From NCBI GenBank assembly GCA_037975125.1, contig CM075854.1, forward strand, positions 63,380,071-63,444,070: a DNA stretch of 64,000 nucleotides. The letters are read 5' to 3'. Under the pieces are notes generated by a model. It saw nothing but the letters and a program-made list of their open reading frames with translations. It made no database searches and had not been told where the DNA came from. The DNA is from Latrodectus hesperus (Eukaryota > Arthropoda > Arachnida > Araneae > Theridiidae). Position numbers and translations under genes: made by a program. The first letter of the stretch is position 1, and each line of letters opens with the position of its first letter. Shown here in pieces: positions 24,391-38,835 of the stretch.

Positions 24391-25565
24391 TATCAACATA
24401 CATGTTGAATAAATACAAAATTCAACATATAGTTTATTCAGATTAAATAGATTTTATTTATAGTTATTGAATTTTATTTGTAAACGATTAAAATTTTAAA
24501 AACATATTAAATAATTATTTGCAAAAAGATGAAAAACGGGAAAAAATATTGTTAGTTACTGTTTTTTATGTAATAACTAGTGGTAGACGTTGTTTTTTGT
24601 GGAGACGTTAATTATCTCTATAGTAAAATATTTAAATAAATATGATTTTCATATATAATGTGTTCTTGACTCAAAGATACGCTACAGCATCTTTTAAAGT
24701 ATTGGAATAGTTTTGATCATAAATTTTGTAAATGGATTTTTACGTTACTTAAATTAGATGTCTAATTAAGTGGCTTGTGTGAGTTTCTTGAAAGCTCAAT
24801 TAATGAAAAAATTTACGGAACATTGCGAATCATGAAAATGCTTTAATTTGTCTAAGGCACTTCTATGAAATTTATGCTGAAAGCACTGAGAATTCACTAA
24901 GGAGACCTGATGAATGGCATGCAACACATAAGTTGTAGGAATATCTTTTGGTTGTACTTTTGAGCCATATTTTACATGAAATCCCTATTGAAGATGATCG
25001 TAAGTCGAAATAAAATGGCTATTCATGCTGATACTTTATGCACCGTGTCATATCATGTTCAAGAAATTCTCAAGTGTAAATATTCGCATTTTCAGAGCTA
25101 AAATGAACGTGAATTGATCACTTTTAGTAACTGCGTACCATTGAGTTGTTATCAAATCTTAATGGCTTATCATGTTTCTAAATGGAAACATTATGAATAA
25201 CCTTTTTCTGATTTTCATGTATTTCATCAACTATAGTATTAGTATCGACTAAAGTATTAGTCTGATTTTCATGTATTTCATGGACTAAAGTATTAGTACT
25301 TTTGATTTTCTGTTCACCTAAGCAACTATTTCGGACTTCTTTTTTAACAAGCCAATCTCAACCCGAAGTGTCGTAGCAGCACTTGCGGCAAGATGAGTTC
25401 CCTCTTTGGCATGCATCTCTCATTCTCGGATATATCCTAAAGGAATATTTAACTTATTATCTGGGAGACTATATTTCTGAACAACTTTAGATATTTGGTA
25501 CTCCAGAACATTCTTTGATAGTATAAAGAATAATTTAGATTGTTATCAGAGAGAAACTCTGTCTT

Positions 25566-25583
25566 TCTCTCTCTCTCTCTCTC
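25566..25583. repeat. (CT)n microsatellite
   Basis: This is a short perfect CT run. The matching place in copy 2 (near 47695) is shorter. A similar run lies at 32081-32101. Confidence 0.85.
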
Positions 25584-26552
25584 CTAGAAATTTCTATCTA
25601 CATTCTATTTCTATAGTACAATATGCATTGCATTCTTGATTTGCAAAACGGGAAGTAGAAAACTTCAATTTTATTCCCGAACTTCTTATTGCTGAAAGTT
25701 TAATCACTTACATTTATTAAGGATAATAAGACACATATGAATATCCACTGGAGTTATTTTCATAGTTTGGTGTTACAATTTAAAATTTAGCAAGTTTAAA
25801 TCTGCATTGAATTCAGTGGGGGTGAACTAATATTTTTAATTCAACCAATAGTTTCTTATGCTATATGATTAATTCCGGAACAAAAAGAGTTACCTCAAGG
25901 TTTAATGACATCCACCAGGGAAATCTAGGAAGCGCTTTATATTCTACTGCTCAGCACACCACACATCATATTGATATACGTCGGCTATGTCTTAGATGAA
26001 AATATTTTGGCTTCAGATCTATAACACAGAACTGGTGGATTAAGAGATGCATTTAACATGTGCACAAAAATATAAATGAAGTAAAATAGTATTTTCAAAG
26101 GCATGCATTTCAACTGATGTAAATTATTAAATGAATATGTATCTCGTTCACATAAGACATTTTAATAATGAGTCTGATTTTCCACCTTAGTATTATTATT
26201 ATTGATATTCCAATACCTATCATTTATATATTATTTTCGAAAGACATCACCCTCATTATAGTCAACATAAATGATAGAACCCACATGTTACTTTATGTTT
26301 TCTTAATTTATTTCATATGAATTATGTCTTGTGTTTACAGATTAAGGAAATATTACTGGGGATTAAGGAATTGCATTTGCAATAACTTATTTACTCATCC
26401 AAATTATTTTAATTACATGACTGCCCAATGAACACATTTAGCTTTATTTCTGTTTAATTTGTCGATTTAAGATAATTTTTTGCATAATAGGTCTAATTCA
26501 GTCAGGATCTTCAATTTAAAGTGGATTGCGGAATACTACTCACATTAGTTAG

Positions 26553-26625
26553 TCTTAGTTAGGATTCGAACCCAAGAGCTGTTGAACTGAAAGTCGGAGT
26601 TAGGTATTCAGTTGCCATCTTGACT
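26553..26625 (-). repeat. Decayed SINE head
   Basis: The minus strand shows a B box (GGTTCGAATCC), 'CAACAGCTCTTGGG' and a mutated A-box region, as in the SINE family at 53723 and 11193. No clean end or duplication was found. Confidence 0.6.
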
Positions 26626-29585
26626 CAGTAATTACAAGTGAGAACTGTTTCAGCTATTGAAAATGCAGTTTTTTTTCGTATTTGAATAATTAGTTAATAT
26701 CTAAGCCAATTACTTTAAAATAAATTGTAATACTTTTTTCTCAATTTTTAATTTTAGTATTTAAATTATATATTTTTCTCAAATTATATTTTTGTTTCTG
26801 AAGTGAATGCGATTTGATCCAGAAATAATTGTTTTAATTCATGATGTAGCAACATATACTCTAAAATGGTATTTTTTTAATCCTAACTGACATCCAGTAA
26901 GAAAGATATTAAATAAAAATAATTATTGCAAATACTCAAGACAGTATGCTAAATTTATGCATTTCTTATAGTTTTTTTGATTATATTTATAATAATTATA
27001 AAATAAACATGTGTGATGCCACATTTACTTTCAATTATGAAGGTAAATATGCAGCTGAAGGTGAGTGCGGTATAATAAAAGTAGTCTTCGAGAAAATTCT
27101 ATTATTTATTGTCACAGCTAGTCATTTATCATATAATAGAATGTTTTAGAGAAATATTTGCACAGTTATCACATTCATAAAAAGAAGCTTTTGCATTAAA
27201 AAATGCTTACTCTGACATTATTTGAATGGAAAAATTACTGCGCATGAGGTAATTCGCATAGTTGAAGAGTGATAAAAAAGGATGTAAGTTTACCATAAAG
27301 AATAATAAAAAAATATTTCAAAGTTAAAAATAAAAATCCTTCTCAACAACCTTCAAAGATAGCGTCTTATTTGGAATGCATCGAAAAACAATGCATTGTA
27401 GGAGACGTGGCACTTGAGCTGTATTTTTAGTAACAGAGAACGAACTATGATGTTTTCTGTAAACTTTACAGAGAATTTAGAATTCTGAAGTAAAAACAGA
27501 AAGAGACACACACACGCACAAGAAAAAATAATTAATAATTTAAAAACAATGACTAGAGAAATGTGTTAAGCGGATTATTTATTTTAAAACTATTTCACGA
27601 GGTAAATATATTCATATTTAAAAGATTATTGATTTTAATCAATAAAATTACAATTTTTTACACTTAAAAAGAGTTTTTATGTTTTATGTTAAGAAAGAAT
27701 TTTTTAAAATAATATATTTAGAAAGTGTTCCTTAGAAAGTATTACTTTTAAGAAAATAAGTTTTTTATGTAGCGTTTTAAGAGATGATAGAAAACAAGTT
27801 ATGGAATTTAAATTTATTTATGTTTACTTTAACAAATTAAGCAATTTTTGAAGCTTAACATGAAATTTTTTGAAGTTATACATTCTGAGTATCTTAAGAG
27901 ATTTGTGCTAAGACTCTGGAAAGTAAGAATGAAAATGGCAGTTGCATGCATCTAGAATGAGACATTTTGTTATTTGAATGAAAACATTCTAATGTGCCTA
28001 AATCGGTAGTTCTAGGATCAGCATTCTAACCTTCATCTCAGCGGCTAATGAGTTCGACTGCTGAACTGGAAAACGAATTGTTAAAGTTCTTACCTTTAGA
28101 TCAACAATTTGTATGTTCAATTACCATTTCGGGTTTGGTTCTTTGATGCAGTTCAAAATTCATTTTAAACAGTGCATCTCGGTCGAATTTGCTGTCCTGT
28201 ATGCAGAATGTGATCATGTAGCAAAAAAAGTCTTTCATAGCATTGAAAACCTCAAAATTTAAAAAAGGTAATCTTTTCCCTTTTTGACAAAGCTTAATTG
28301 GATACACATGGGTTCAAGAAAATAAAAATTTCTCAGACCATTTTTATTTTGCCATTGTTAAACAACAGGAAATAAAAGCTGTAATTCGGCTTTCAACTTT
28401 AAAATCGATTTGGTGAAGGCTTGGGATATTTCTGGGTTTCGTCCACTGCTACGCATGAAGTTCTATCTATAAAAACTTACTTCTTAAAGGTAATCCATTT
28501 TGATTGTTGGAAAGCATGCAAAAGCTTCCAGTTAACAACTGGAAGATTTTGTACAATCAACACATACTGTTGGGCAAAACATCGAACTAATTTAACATAT
28601 CTAAAATGAGGTGATATCCTCATTGTGAAATGCGTTTTCCAATCAAAAGTTTTGCTTTTCAATACATTTGATCAGTCTGTCAATGTGCACTCTCTTTGTT
28701 TCATTAGAAAACGTTTAAAAAATAAATGTCTTTTGGTGTGGAGGACGGTGCCAGTGCATTATAGATACATAAGGGAATATTTTGGAGAATGAACACTTTC
28801 GTACACATAGAAAATAGTGAGTAGTATTATAAATAAAAAACAGTTAAAACATTCAGAAACAATTCGAATTTTTATTCTGTTGTAAATAACGTTTTTAGAA
28901 AAAAATATTTTTTTTATTCGTTTGATCTTAGTAGACGAATTTACGTAATTAAATTAACGAATTTCATCATCCTATTTGCTTTATCATTTATCCAAATAAA
29001 GAAATATTCAGATAAAATACTCTCATTTATCCTATCTTACTTTATCTGGATATTTCTTGACGATATTCGCTTCTACAAAAATGATCAATTTTAATTACAC
29101 TAAATTCTTCGTCTTGAAATGGAGTAAATTATTGATCTTATTTTTGATTGTTCACATGGGTTATATCAGTTCTCAAGCCTGTATTTTTTTACCAAATTAA
29201 TTCGTAATCAAAAAAACTGTATTTCATATTGCTAGGTATTATCTACAAATATATTTAATCTTTTCTGGAGGAATCTACACTAACCCCGATGACGCGATTG
29301 TGAGAACAATTCATTTCGGATGCATGAAAGGGTTGATTCAGAATGGAATGTGCGTGACACGTGTTTAATTAATGAAATAACGCTGACTTAAAGCCGTTTT
29401 ATATAAGAGAGAATTCAAATAAGGAGATTGTCTCATGGCAAAGCTACATCTTGCCTTTTCTTAATTAAGAATTAAAAATTCCAATATCGCATAAAGACTA
29501 ATTGTTGTAATTAACCTTCAATATGATCTTAATAAAAAAATGTTTGACTGATACATCCAATATACAAAAGATTTTTATGTTTAAA

Positions 29586-29588
<3 letters not shown>

Positions 29589-29672
<84 letters not shown>
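29589..29672. repeat. (TA)n microsatellite
   Basis: This is an uninterrupted TA run of about 84 bp in single-copy DNA between the two duplication copies. Confidence 0.95.
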
Positions 29673-29675
<3 letters not shown>

Positions 29676-32504
29676 TTATTTAGTTTATTCAGTTTTGTTT
29701 AATTTTTACTTTAAATAATAACTGAAACTAAACATGAAATGCATTAAAAATATACCCCGTGAAGGCAGAAATATTAATAAAATAGTTTATGTGGTATGTG
29801 AAGAGAGAGGATATTACAACCAATCCATTAAATGAAATGATTAATGTTGTAAGTCGAATCATATCAAGTGTTACACTGCAATTTAACTATCAAAGAAATA
29901 TGTTAGTATAAAAATTTAAAAATTTTACACAAATTTTCTTATGATTAATAATAGGTTTACTTATTCTGTTTTTATTATAAGCAAAATTCCCTTTTTTTAC
30001 TCTCATAATATTTATGATCGAAATTCAATACAGAATTTTTAATTTTACAAATGATTCTAATTATGTGATTGATAAATCTGCTCAGGCATCCAGAGCACCT
30101 GAGTTCAGAGATATAAAGAAGTAGTTAAAAATATTCTTTTCCAAATATAACAAAATATAATATTAAAAACAAAAACGAAAATTTTTTTGAGTGTTGTTTT
30201 TACCATCTGGGGAGAAAGGACCATGTATCAAGTCGTAAATGCAAGATAGAAATGAAATGTATTTAGTATTAAAATATTTTTACTGACTTTTGATTTTAAT
30301 ATGACGATTCATACAATTTTAGTCCCAAAAATTTAAAATAGAAAAACAAATACTTTATTTTGATATGATTTGATATTTATTTTACAATATTACCTTGTTT
30401 ATTGGTTTTTAAAAGCAAACACACACACATTTTTGCGTTAATAATAATTTATAATAATAATGTCACAACTTCAAATAGAACTCCCGTTTTCATAACCTTT
30501 TACAGTTGTTTTATTTATTTATTTCTTACATACTTTGTTAGCAAATATTTAGCTTGAGTAAATCATGAGTCAAAAAGCAAACAAACAATATTCTATATGC
30601 AATTTTCATCAAGCAATAACACGTTAACAATGACCAGCAGATGAATTTCTACTTTATTATTGGACAAACAGGGAAAGATCCTAAAAATTTGCTATTACTC
30701 CGAATATTTCATTCATAATTTATTATCAAAAACGTTGTTCAGCAAAAGTTTTAAATGAGGCTATAAAGAAGAATGTTTAGAATTTCTTCCCATGATTTAT
30801 ATTGATTGAAAATAATGCCAAAAAAGTTATTCCTGCTGAACTGAAGCTGTTATAAGTTTTCAGTGTACATTCACCAAAAGAAATAATGGAAGAGAAATCT
30901 TCATATCTTTGAGTAAATGATACCATAGTAATATTTGAAATACAATCAAAGCTCAATTTAACGAAAACATATAATTTAAAAAATTGATTTTCCCTTGCTC
31001 GCCTTTTTAATCAGTCTCGGTGTTGTATTATGGGAAGAAATATATATAAGCACAGATATTTCTCTTATTTAATATTTTTGTTAATGTTGTGTTTAATTAA
31101 TCGTATAAAAAATTAACAGTACTGTTGATGAAGTTTCTTTATTGACAAGTACATAACTTGGAGTTCCAAGTCTAATTACAAAACGTACATTCCATTTTAA
31201 TAAGGAATACATTCTGAAGGCTGCTTTTCAATTTCATATTATTACTCACGAATTTTGATACAGCAAGCCTATGTTTTCCAATACGATCTACAGTTTTAAT
31301 AACTTTAATTCCTTTTTTGTATACATGTAGAAATTCTCGCTTTTTCCAAACTGCTGAAATCAAATGCTGAAACACCTGTTCTTAAATTTATATATGAAAA
31401 TATCCAAAAGGTTGAATTTAATGTTAAACAATATTCAGATGGATTACAATAATTAAAAAGTTAGTTCCAGACAACAATAGCCAAAGTGTGAAAAGGGTGG
31501 TATATATAATATTTAACTCCAAGTTACTGAAACATGAATTTAATCTAAAATAGTTTTAAACCGGAAAATCTCATATAATCGGAAAGAAATATTGAGTTCT
31601 TTTAAACTATACAAAAAGTATTCTTCTCATTGCTTTAATCACTGCCAGTTAAAAATTTTAAAAACTCTAATCATAACTATTTGTCTAATTCAGTGTAACT
31701 AACAAAAATGCATTTCTTATGGTAGAAAAAAATACACTTATCATGCTACTGATAAAAATATAATTCCATTTAAGAAAATATAAAACATTTATCAAAAGAA
31801 ATTAATTTCCCTTTTAAATTTAAAAAATAAAGAAAAATATTCATTCGTGCATTTATGTCAGCCTTTCTAACAATCTGTAAAATTAAGAAGGAAAATTTCT
31901 TTAAATGACTTTTTTCTTATTTGTATATTTTAACCTTTTGTCCAACTTAAAATAGGAGAAACATTGAAGAGTTTATTAGAGGAAATTAAGAATTCTGATG
32001 ATATCAAAAATTTCGAAATGGTAGTCAAATTTACATATGATTCATATCTTATATTTTTTATTCAGTTACTAAATATTCATTTCTCTCTCTCTCTCTCTCT
32101 CCGCAAAGTATTTTTTCAATCATTTTCTCAAAACTTGTTATATATTGAAATGATTGAGGGAGAAATTGGCTGGATTTAGGAAATAATTAAATAAATGTTA
32201 ACAATTCATCATGATAATATACTTAATATAAATTTAATATTGTTAAAAATGTTTTTATAATGCTATTTTGTGAATAATTTTATATTTATACAGGATGATT
32301 TTTCGAAAATTGTGTGCAGTATGATGTAAAAACACTCCCATTTGACACTAGAGAGTAAATAGCTTATTAGATGAAAGCTGTTGTTAAGCTTTTGAGCATT
32401 CAGTAGCTGTTGCTTTCTAGACTTTTCATAGATAGGGGACCTAAATAATATCTCAAATGAGAGATCATAAACCTGAAAGTACCCAAGCATCCATCTATCC
32501 AACT

Positions 32505-32690
32505 AAGGCTCATCATGGTCTAATACTAGGACAGTGCTCTTCAGAACGAAAGGTGCCAGGTTCAATCCCAGCCACTGTTGAATAGCGGGAGATAGCTCTT
32601 TTACTTCTGTCTTCTGGATATACGTCTGTCGGGGTGGGTGACTGGGGTTTTTCTGGGTTTTCTCTTTTGTAACATGTTATTATGGTCCAC
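32505..32690 (+). repeat. Second tRNA-derived SINE family
   Basis: The head has an A-box-like 'TGGTCTAATACTAGG' and a B box 'GGTTCAATCCC', spaced as in a tRNA. It is followed by a body with 'GGGGTGGGTGACTGGGGTTTT' near 32631. The sequence is unlike the SINE at 11193, so it is a different family. The 3' end and target duplication are not resolved. Confidence 0.6.
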
Positions 32691-35405
32691 TCTCTATGAA
32701 CAGATCACTCAGAAGACAATTTACGCTGTGAATATTAAAGAAAATACAACAGCTTTCAGCCGTTAGATTGTCCACAAGCAAGTGTCAAAGTATCGAGGTT
32801 AACAATCATACACGTGGAATGTAGATCAGTAACAGTAGTTTCTGATTAAACACTAGCAAAATTTAAACCTGAGCTTCCAATTTTTATGAGTAATATTTTG
32901 TAATTAAGTCAAATATAAGTACAATTTTACTAACGAAATATAATTTTGACACCACATGTGGTCTATTACCCAGTCAAAATATTACAATCAGAGGTTGTTA
33001 TAAAACACATTTTAGCTTTCATCATTTATTACTATTTTCCAGAAGGCCTTTCTCTGATGGTGAGTCATATCCACGAGCGACAAAGGACATGATCTAGAAC
33101 TTTTTAAAGCACTTAATCTGTCAAAGTAGTGTACAGAAAAAAGAATGACAAGAGCGGTCTCCTAATGTTTAACAATGACTGGGATTGAGCTCTTCACTCC
33201 AAAAAACAGAGTCGTACCTCCTCGAGAAAAATGCTTGATAAACATGGTTGTAAATTCTTGTCATCCTCTGCAGAATAACAGTAAATTGTTGTACTCTTGT
33301 AGCAAATGCTTGTTAAATATAATTTAATAAAATTAAAAGTTTGCTATTTTATTTTGATACCACTAGTGGATTAATTTTTTGACACCACTTTGAGGACTGC
33401 CTAAAGAATTGTTGCAAGACATTTTAACATTCACCATGTAATTGTCTTCCGAGAGGATAATTTCATCGGTAGTTGGCCGTATTCACGTGTAACAAGGGAG
33501 GAAACCCGGAAAGCAAAAGCGTGACATCGATCTTCCGTTGTTCTACTGTGTCTCGAACTGAATACCTCACTTTTTACTCTGAAGAATGGTATTTCATCAC
33601 CAGTCCGCAGTGAATCCTAGTGGTGTTCACAAGGTAACGTACTGCAATTTATAGCAACAACCAAGGAATAAAAGCGTCAAATTTTCCCAAAATAAAAAAA
33701 TTGTAAATAAATTATTGCCTCAGTAAAAAAAATGATGAACATCTAAGCAATATATCTCTCCAAGGTATTGATTTTTATCATTGATAACAACCTGTAATGC
33801 TCATATGAAGCAAAAAATACCATCACTTTACAGCCGTTATAATTAATTTGGCTTGTGCTTGCTTTTTTATATCATAGCTTTGCATATAAAATAAAAAAAG
33901 CAAAAAAAAAAAATTACGGCTAACATTTGTTTTCAGTTACTCTAATTTCATAACCAAATGAAGTTTGGATGAATCATAGGCTTTTAAAAATTCTTAAATT
34001 CACAATATAATGAATGGTATAAAATGACAAATGAAAATAGTTTAGTAATTTATATCTATGCATATAGTCATTCATGCACATATATAATATATATTAGATA
34101 CATTTTAGATTCTGTTACATTATATTTGGTATACATATTAATATAAAATTTTATATTAAATAATAATAATATGGATTTCGGCTCTTTAATATGATTCTCA
34201 ATTTTCGCAGCAAAAAATATTTTTCTCTTATATCTCATCATATTTTAACTATTATTGTTATTATTGATTTTTAAATTCAAACTAAATGGCACTTCAGTTT
34301 CATAAATTTTTTGGCATACGTTTTACTATAATGGATTTTTTTATATTTATGTACATTCTCTCTCTTTCTTAAATATCGTGAAAAAACTGGTACCATTGCA
34401 AATATTTATTAAACACAAAAATCAATGGTATAATTATTTACACTGTAAATTTATTATTTTTTAAATCTTATACGAAGAAAAATATTTCTGAAGTTTCTGA
34501 AGGAAAAAATGATTATAGAAATTGTTTCATTTATTATTTATTTGCTTATAAATTATATGCCAATGATCCTTTTTTAGAAGATTCAATACATAAATACAAA
34601 ACACAGAATAGCTCTGTTTGGTATCATTATCACGCTACATTTATATTTTGTAGAGAAGGGCTAATTAGAAAATATTTAAAATGAATTCAAAACTGTTATA
34701 AACATCCATAAACAAGGCTGGAATTCAATTCGTGAACTGTAAAGCAGAACAGAAACCGAAAAATGCTCAAGTTTGGAATTATCAACGAACCCTTGAAAGA
34801 TGGAAACATTATTTGGACATTATTTTCATCAACAAAGAATTATGATCTTTAAGAAAATTGTATTTCCTTGATAATTTTCTATTAAATACCGGACAATGGG
34901 GCTTTCACTGAAAAGTTTAATCCAAATTTCAAGTCTGATAATTTTCTTAAATAACACATTAAAATACATTTTAATAAAATTTTATATTATACTACATTGT
35001 TTTACATTTATATTATAATTAAAAATTGTAATTAGAACAGGTCTTTTAAGAAAAAAGTTTGTATGAAAACAAGAAAATTCTCCTTTTGAATTTTTATTTA
35101 AATTGTATATTGCTACTGGTATAAAAAGTTATTCATTTCGTACTTTTCCATGCATTCAGTAGGAGATTTAAAATTAGTTGATTAATTTTTTTTAAATAAA
35201 AATACATTTTATGAATTCAAACAATGTAAATAATGAGCGATTTTACATTTAAACTATATCGTTGCTTTTAATTAGTATAAATATAAAATTGAGTTTAATT
35301 TTGTATTTTTTTATTTTATAATCACAAGTTATTAAAAATACTATTTTTTTACGTAAGTGAATATAAAGAAACATCACTGCTTAAGCTCAACTCTGTCAAT
35401 AACAT

Positions 35406-35411
35406 TTTATT
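35406..35411 (-). terminator. Poly(A) signal of the vanin-like gene
   Basis: On the minus strand, AATAAA lies about 72 bp after the stop codon at 35483, which is a normal distance for a last exon. It is conserved in the duplicate at 7543. Confidence 0.55.
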
Positions 35412-35482
35412 ATTACATTTTTTATAGCAAGAAATTAGCAAAATAATTGAAAAATATTATAATCTGTAATACATTTTTTAAT

Positions 35483-36874
35483 TCACATGAAGAATGTGTC
35501 TGGCATGGTAAGTTGGTACCACGGAATGAAAGGAGGATCTCGTTCAAGGTTCCGACCTATTAAGCCAGCTTTTAACAATGGTACGTTGGAATGTGATTTA
35601 AATTTTAGTACAGTTTCTGCTTCTGTTGTATGATAATCCCATTCTGTTTTAGGGGCTAAACGGTATTTATCCTTTGAGACAGTTGCAAGAATTTTGCTTC
35701 CTGGACTAAATTTAGCTTTCAAGTAGATAATATTAAATACCGTTTTCGAAGAAGACGGCTGCATAACGCATTCTTTATTTTCAAATGGATCACAACGAAC
35801 CAACAAACAAGATTCTTCCCACCAAAAGTAAAAGTTTTTAACATTATTGGTTCCATTTCGAGCAGCTAAATAAAAGTCTTCAGTCATGTTCTTCGCAGAA
35901 TACATTAAAATGCAACAAAGACCATTGTGACATGATTCTATAGTTCCAGATGGTTCTACGAGTTTCACTAGAGTGAAATTTTCGGTTTGTGATTTGAAGC
36001 ATCTGTAATCATCAGAAGTTTTCGCTGGACCTACAGAGTTATTGTAACATTGTTTTGGAAATGCATCTCCTGTTTCTTCAGGTTTAAGCACAATGAAATC
36101 TTCTCGTATAATTGTGATTGAACTGATATCAGGGATCTCACTTTTTCCCCTGATTCTTACATTCGCCAACAAGAGCTTTGATTCTCCATCATTTTCATAA
36201 GTATATACCAAAGCTCCTGAGTCCTTTGAATATATACCACTTCCAAGGGATCCAGTTGCAGCTCTTTGTGCATTTGATCCAAGAAAGTTAACACCATTTG
36301 CTAAGGCCCAGGATTGCTGAAATTCTACTGCATTGAAAGGTTCAATATCATCATACCAATAAGTTGGATATATAAGAGTATCTATACCATAATCTCTTAC
36401 CAGCTTGTAAGATTCTTTGAAAACTGCATCAAAACAAACAACCATTCCAAATCTTCCAAACTCGGTGTCAAAAGTGGAGAATTCAGGCATTTGAGGCGTA
36501 TTAACAAGTTCAAAGTAAGGGTGCATTTTATGGTAACGAGCTACAATCTTTCCTTCCCTATCGAAAGCAACATCAGTGTTGTAGATAAACATATTGTCCT
36601 CCGGGCACTTAACTTCGCATTCTTTAATATGATACGAATAACATTCTTTCGGGCATGGTTGATAGTCTAGCATGTTTACTACTATATATATTTTGTACTT
36701 ACGAGCCAAACAGCTCATACTTGTTAATATAAACCGATCATCCTCTCCATGGGTGCATGGATTAAATGTACGCTGCTTGGGGTCCGGTACGTGTTCTGAA
36801 TATTTTTTCATATTTCCTCTTGTTCTAGGATAAGGTACTAAACCATATTCACTAAAAACTATTATATCAGCACC
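35483..36874 (-). CDS. Pantetheinase/biotinidase-like protein (vanin family), terminal exon
   Basis: This 463-codon exon starts in phase 0 at 36874 after a 'TTTTTCATTTAG' acceptor and ends at the stop beginning 35485. Family members hydrolyse carbon-nitrogen amide bonds (pantetheine or biocytin) outside the cell or at its surface. The nitrilase fold is clear: catalytic Glu in 'GADIIVFSEYG' (exon residue 9), Lys in 'ARYHKMHPYF' and Cys in 'MVVCFDAVF'. Motifs such as 'FDTEFGRFGM', 'AVEFQQSWALANGVNFLGSN' and 'GSGIYSKDSGA' are typical of vanins. A vanin C-terminal domain follows from about exon residue 260. NxS/T sites include NNS, NFT, NMT and NGT. No GPI-type hydrophobic tail is seen. Joined to 62836-63021 it gives 525 residues, close to human VNN1 (513), with the Lys at residue 178. 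Substrate is not predictable. The frame is fully open. Confidence 0.93.
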   Translation of the reverse strand, partial: GADIIVFSEYGLVPYPRTRGNMKKYSEHVPDPKQRTFNPCTHGEDDRFILTSMSCLARKYKIYIVVNMLDYQPCPKECYSYHIKECEVKCPEDNMFIYNTDVAFDREGKIVARYHKMHPYFELVNTPQMPEFSTFDTEFGRFGMVVCFDAVFKESYKLVRDYGIDTLIYPTYWYDDIEPFNAVEFQQSWALANGVNFLGSNAQRAATGSLGSGIYSKDSGALVYTYENDGESKLLLANVRIRGKSEIPDISSITIIREDFIVLKPEETGDAFPKQCYNNSVGPAKTSDDYRCFKSQTENFTLVKLVEPSGTIESCHNGLCCILMYSAKNMTEDFYLAARNGTNNVKNFYFWWEESCLLVRCDPFENKECVMQPSSSKTVFNIIYLKAKFSPGSKILATVSKDKYRLAPKTEWDYHTTEAETVLKFKSHSNVPLLKAGLIGRNLERDPPFIPWYQLTMPDTFFM

Positions 36875-38834
36875 CTAAATGAAAAATAAGAAATTTGGAT
36901 TCAGAAATAAATATTCTAATACAAATAATATCATATAATATATAAAGAAATAGAAAGAACTTTTAGAAGAAAGAGTTTTAAAAATAGTGAATACAATTTC
37001 AAAGGTTTAATTGTTAAGTAGGAAACTAATCAACTATTATGAAAAAATTAATTTCTAGTTTTAAGAAATATTCCAATAATCAATCACCAGAAGAAATAAT
37101 ATGAGAAATATAAAAAAAATTGGACAAAATAAAATATTTTACTCATATTTCTTTTATAACTCTATCATTATTTTGCAGATAGTGAGTACAGTTTTTTATC
37201 TTCAGAAAAACTTAATGAATGCTATATATTAATGTATCAAAATAAGGGAAAATTTCAATTTATGCATACTTTCTTATACATTTTATGTATTATGACAACC
37301 AGTTACTCAATATAAATTATAAATGTAATTTTTAATAATTAATGCAAATGTATTTGGACATGAAGTCTTGATGTTATATTTAAAATATAGTTTTTAGATG
37401 CACTAGATTTTTTGTTCATTGAAATGTTAAGACTATTCCAATTAAATAATTAAAGTAGAGGAAATAATATATTGAAAAAAAACTTCGCGGTTTAATTCAT
37501 TCATTCTCTTAGATTTCTAGGGTGATTTTACGAAATAATACCCATCCTCTTATGTCAACCAAACATGTGAAATGGAATTTATAAGCATTTTGTTCATAAG
37601 CATGAAGTTGCAAAATTTTCTTTCAACTTTTTATACACAGAAAATGTATGAGTTAAAAATTTCAATATCAAATTCACAAATGAGAATCCTACATTTTTAG
37701 TTCTTCGAAATTGTTAATAATTACCAAAGAAAAAAATCATTGAAATGTGCATTGAAATATTTTTATTGTAAAGGTGTTAGCAGTCAAGTGCAACGTATAT
37801 CAAGAACAGTTATAATTTGAAAATAAGTAGTAAGTTTGAACGTTTACTCACACACTGACTCATTTGAAAATGTTTTAATTTATTATGGGTGTACAAATAA
37901 TATATTTTTTCTTTCATAATAAAGTAATAAAATATCTTTCATAATAAAGTAATAATTCATAATAAAGTAATAATCTAGTCTAGTAGATTCTATCAAAAAC
38001 GTTTATTGAATATTCTTAGACTAATACAATGGGGGGGAAATATGCCCAATCTGCACCTATGTTATAGCTAATGTATCATATAAATATCTTCATACTGCTT
38101 TTACATTTATCTTATAGTTAAAAATTTGTAAAAAGCTAATCAATTAATTTCATGGACAGTTATTTCGAATAAATTTAAACTACTTTGATTTGGTAAGAAT
38201 CCCTTACTTTTTCAGCTATTTTCATAAGGTAACAGAAATACAATTCCTAACACCATCGACAACATTTTTATATTTCATAAAATTCTTTTGGTTTTTATTA
38301 TAAAAAAATTCACACTATATTATTGAATACTAAATTATAAAAAAATATGCTGATTCACACCTTCATTTAAGCGAACTATTTCTTGCTACTGCACATGTTT
38401 TATCAAATAATACAAATATTCCTTTTTAGTTCCACAGTAAGGCTTTATTTCATTTTCTATCAAAGTTTTCACAAATTATGAAAACTTTTGATAAAAGATC
38501 TGCACATGAATAAAAAAATAGTGAATATTCTTTGTATTACAAAAACCGCTCATAATTTCATAAATGTTTGATCGATTCTTTTACAAAATTCTGATAAAAA
38601 CTCTGGAATGTTTAATACTGAACACACTTATGCCATTTATGCATAAAACAACTTTATATATTTTCTTTCATGATGTGAAAATTTGCATAATTTTTTTGTT
38701 TGATTATCATTTCTTTATCCTCCGAGCGTGTTATTGGTTCTCTGTTTTATTTCTGGCAACAATTAGAAAGTAATGATATGCTTACTTTTTATGTGTTTGT
38801 CGGACACTCCTTCAATATGATGTCTTATTAGACC

Positions 38835-38835
<1 letters not shown>

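Larger units (their letters stand above)
6417..25952. repeat. Segmental duplication, copy 1 (19.5 kb)
   Basis: This block lines up in the same orientation with 33885-47968. It starts near 'agctttgcatataaaataa' (6417 and about 33887) and ends near 'gattctac' or its variant (25952 and 47968). Matching landmarks include the vanin-like terminal exon (7622 and 35483), the flank at 9440 and 37300, the block at 20708 and 39840, and the old Tc1-like relic (23137 and 45207). Differences are mostly transposon insertions and small indels. Extra here compared with copy 2: a 570-bp piece with a SINE (11139-11706), the 8.2-kb nest at 12478-20697, and a local repeat at 10653-11005. Boundaries are by eye, within perhaps 30 bp. 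Confidence 0.9.
24393..33884. other. Long non-coding stretch
   Basis: 24393-25952 is the end of duplication copy 1. 25953-33884 is single-copy spacer between the two copies. I find no credible gene. It contains microsatellites (25566, 29589, 32081), a decayed SINE (26553) and a different tRNA-derived SINE (32505). No first exon for a second vanin-like gene could be found by eye. Confidence 0.55.
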
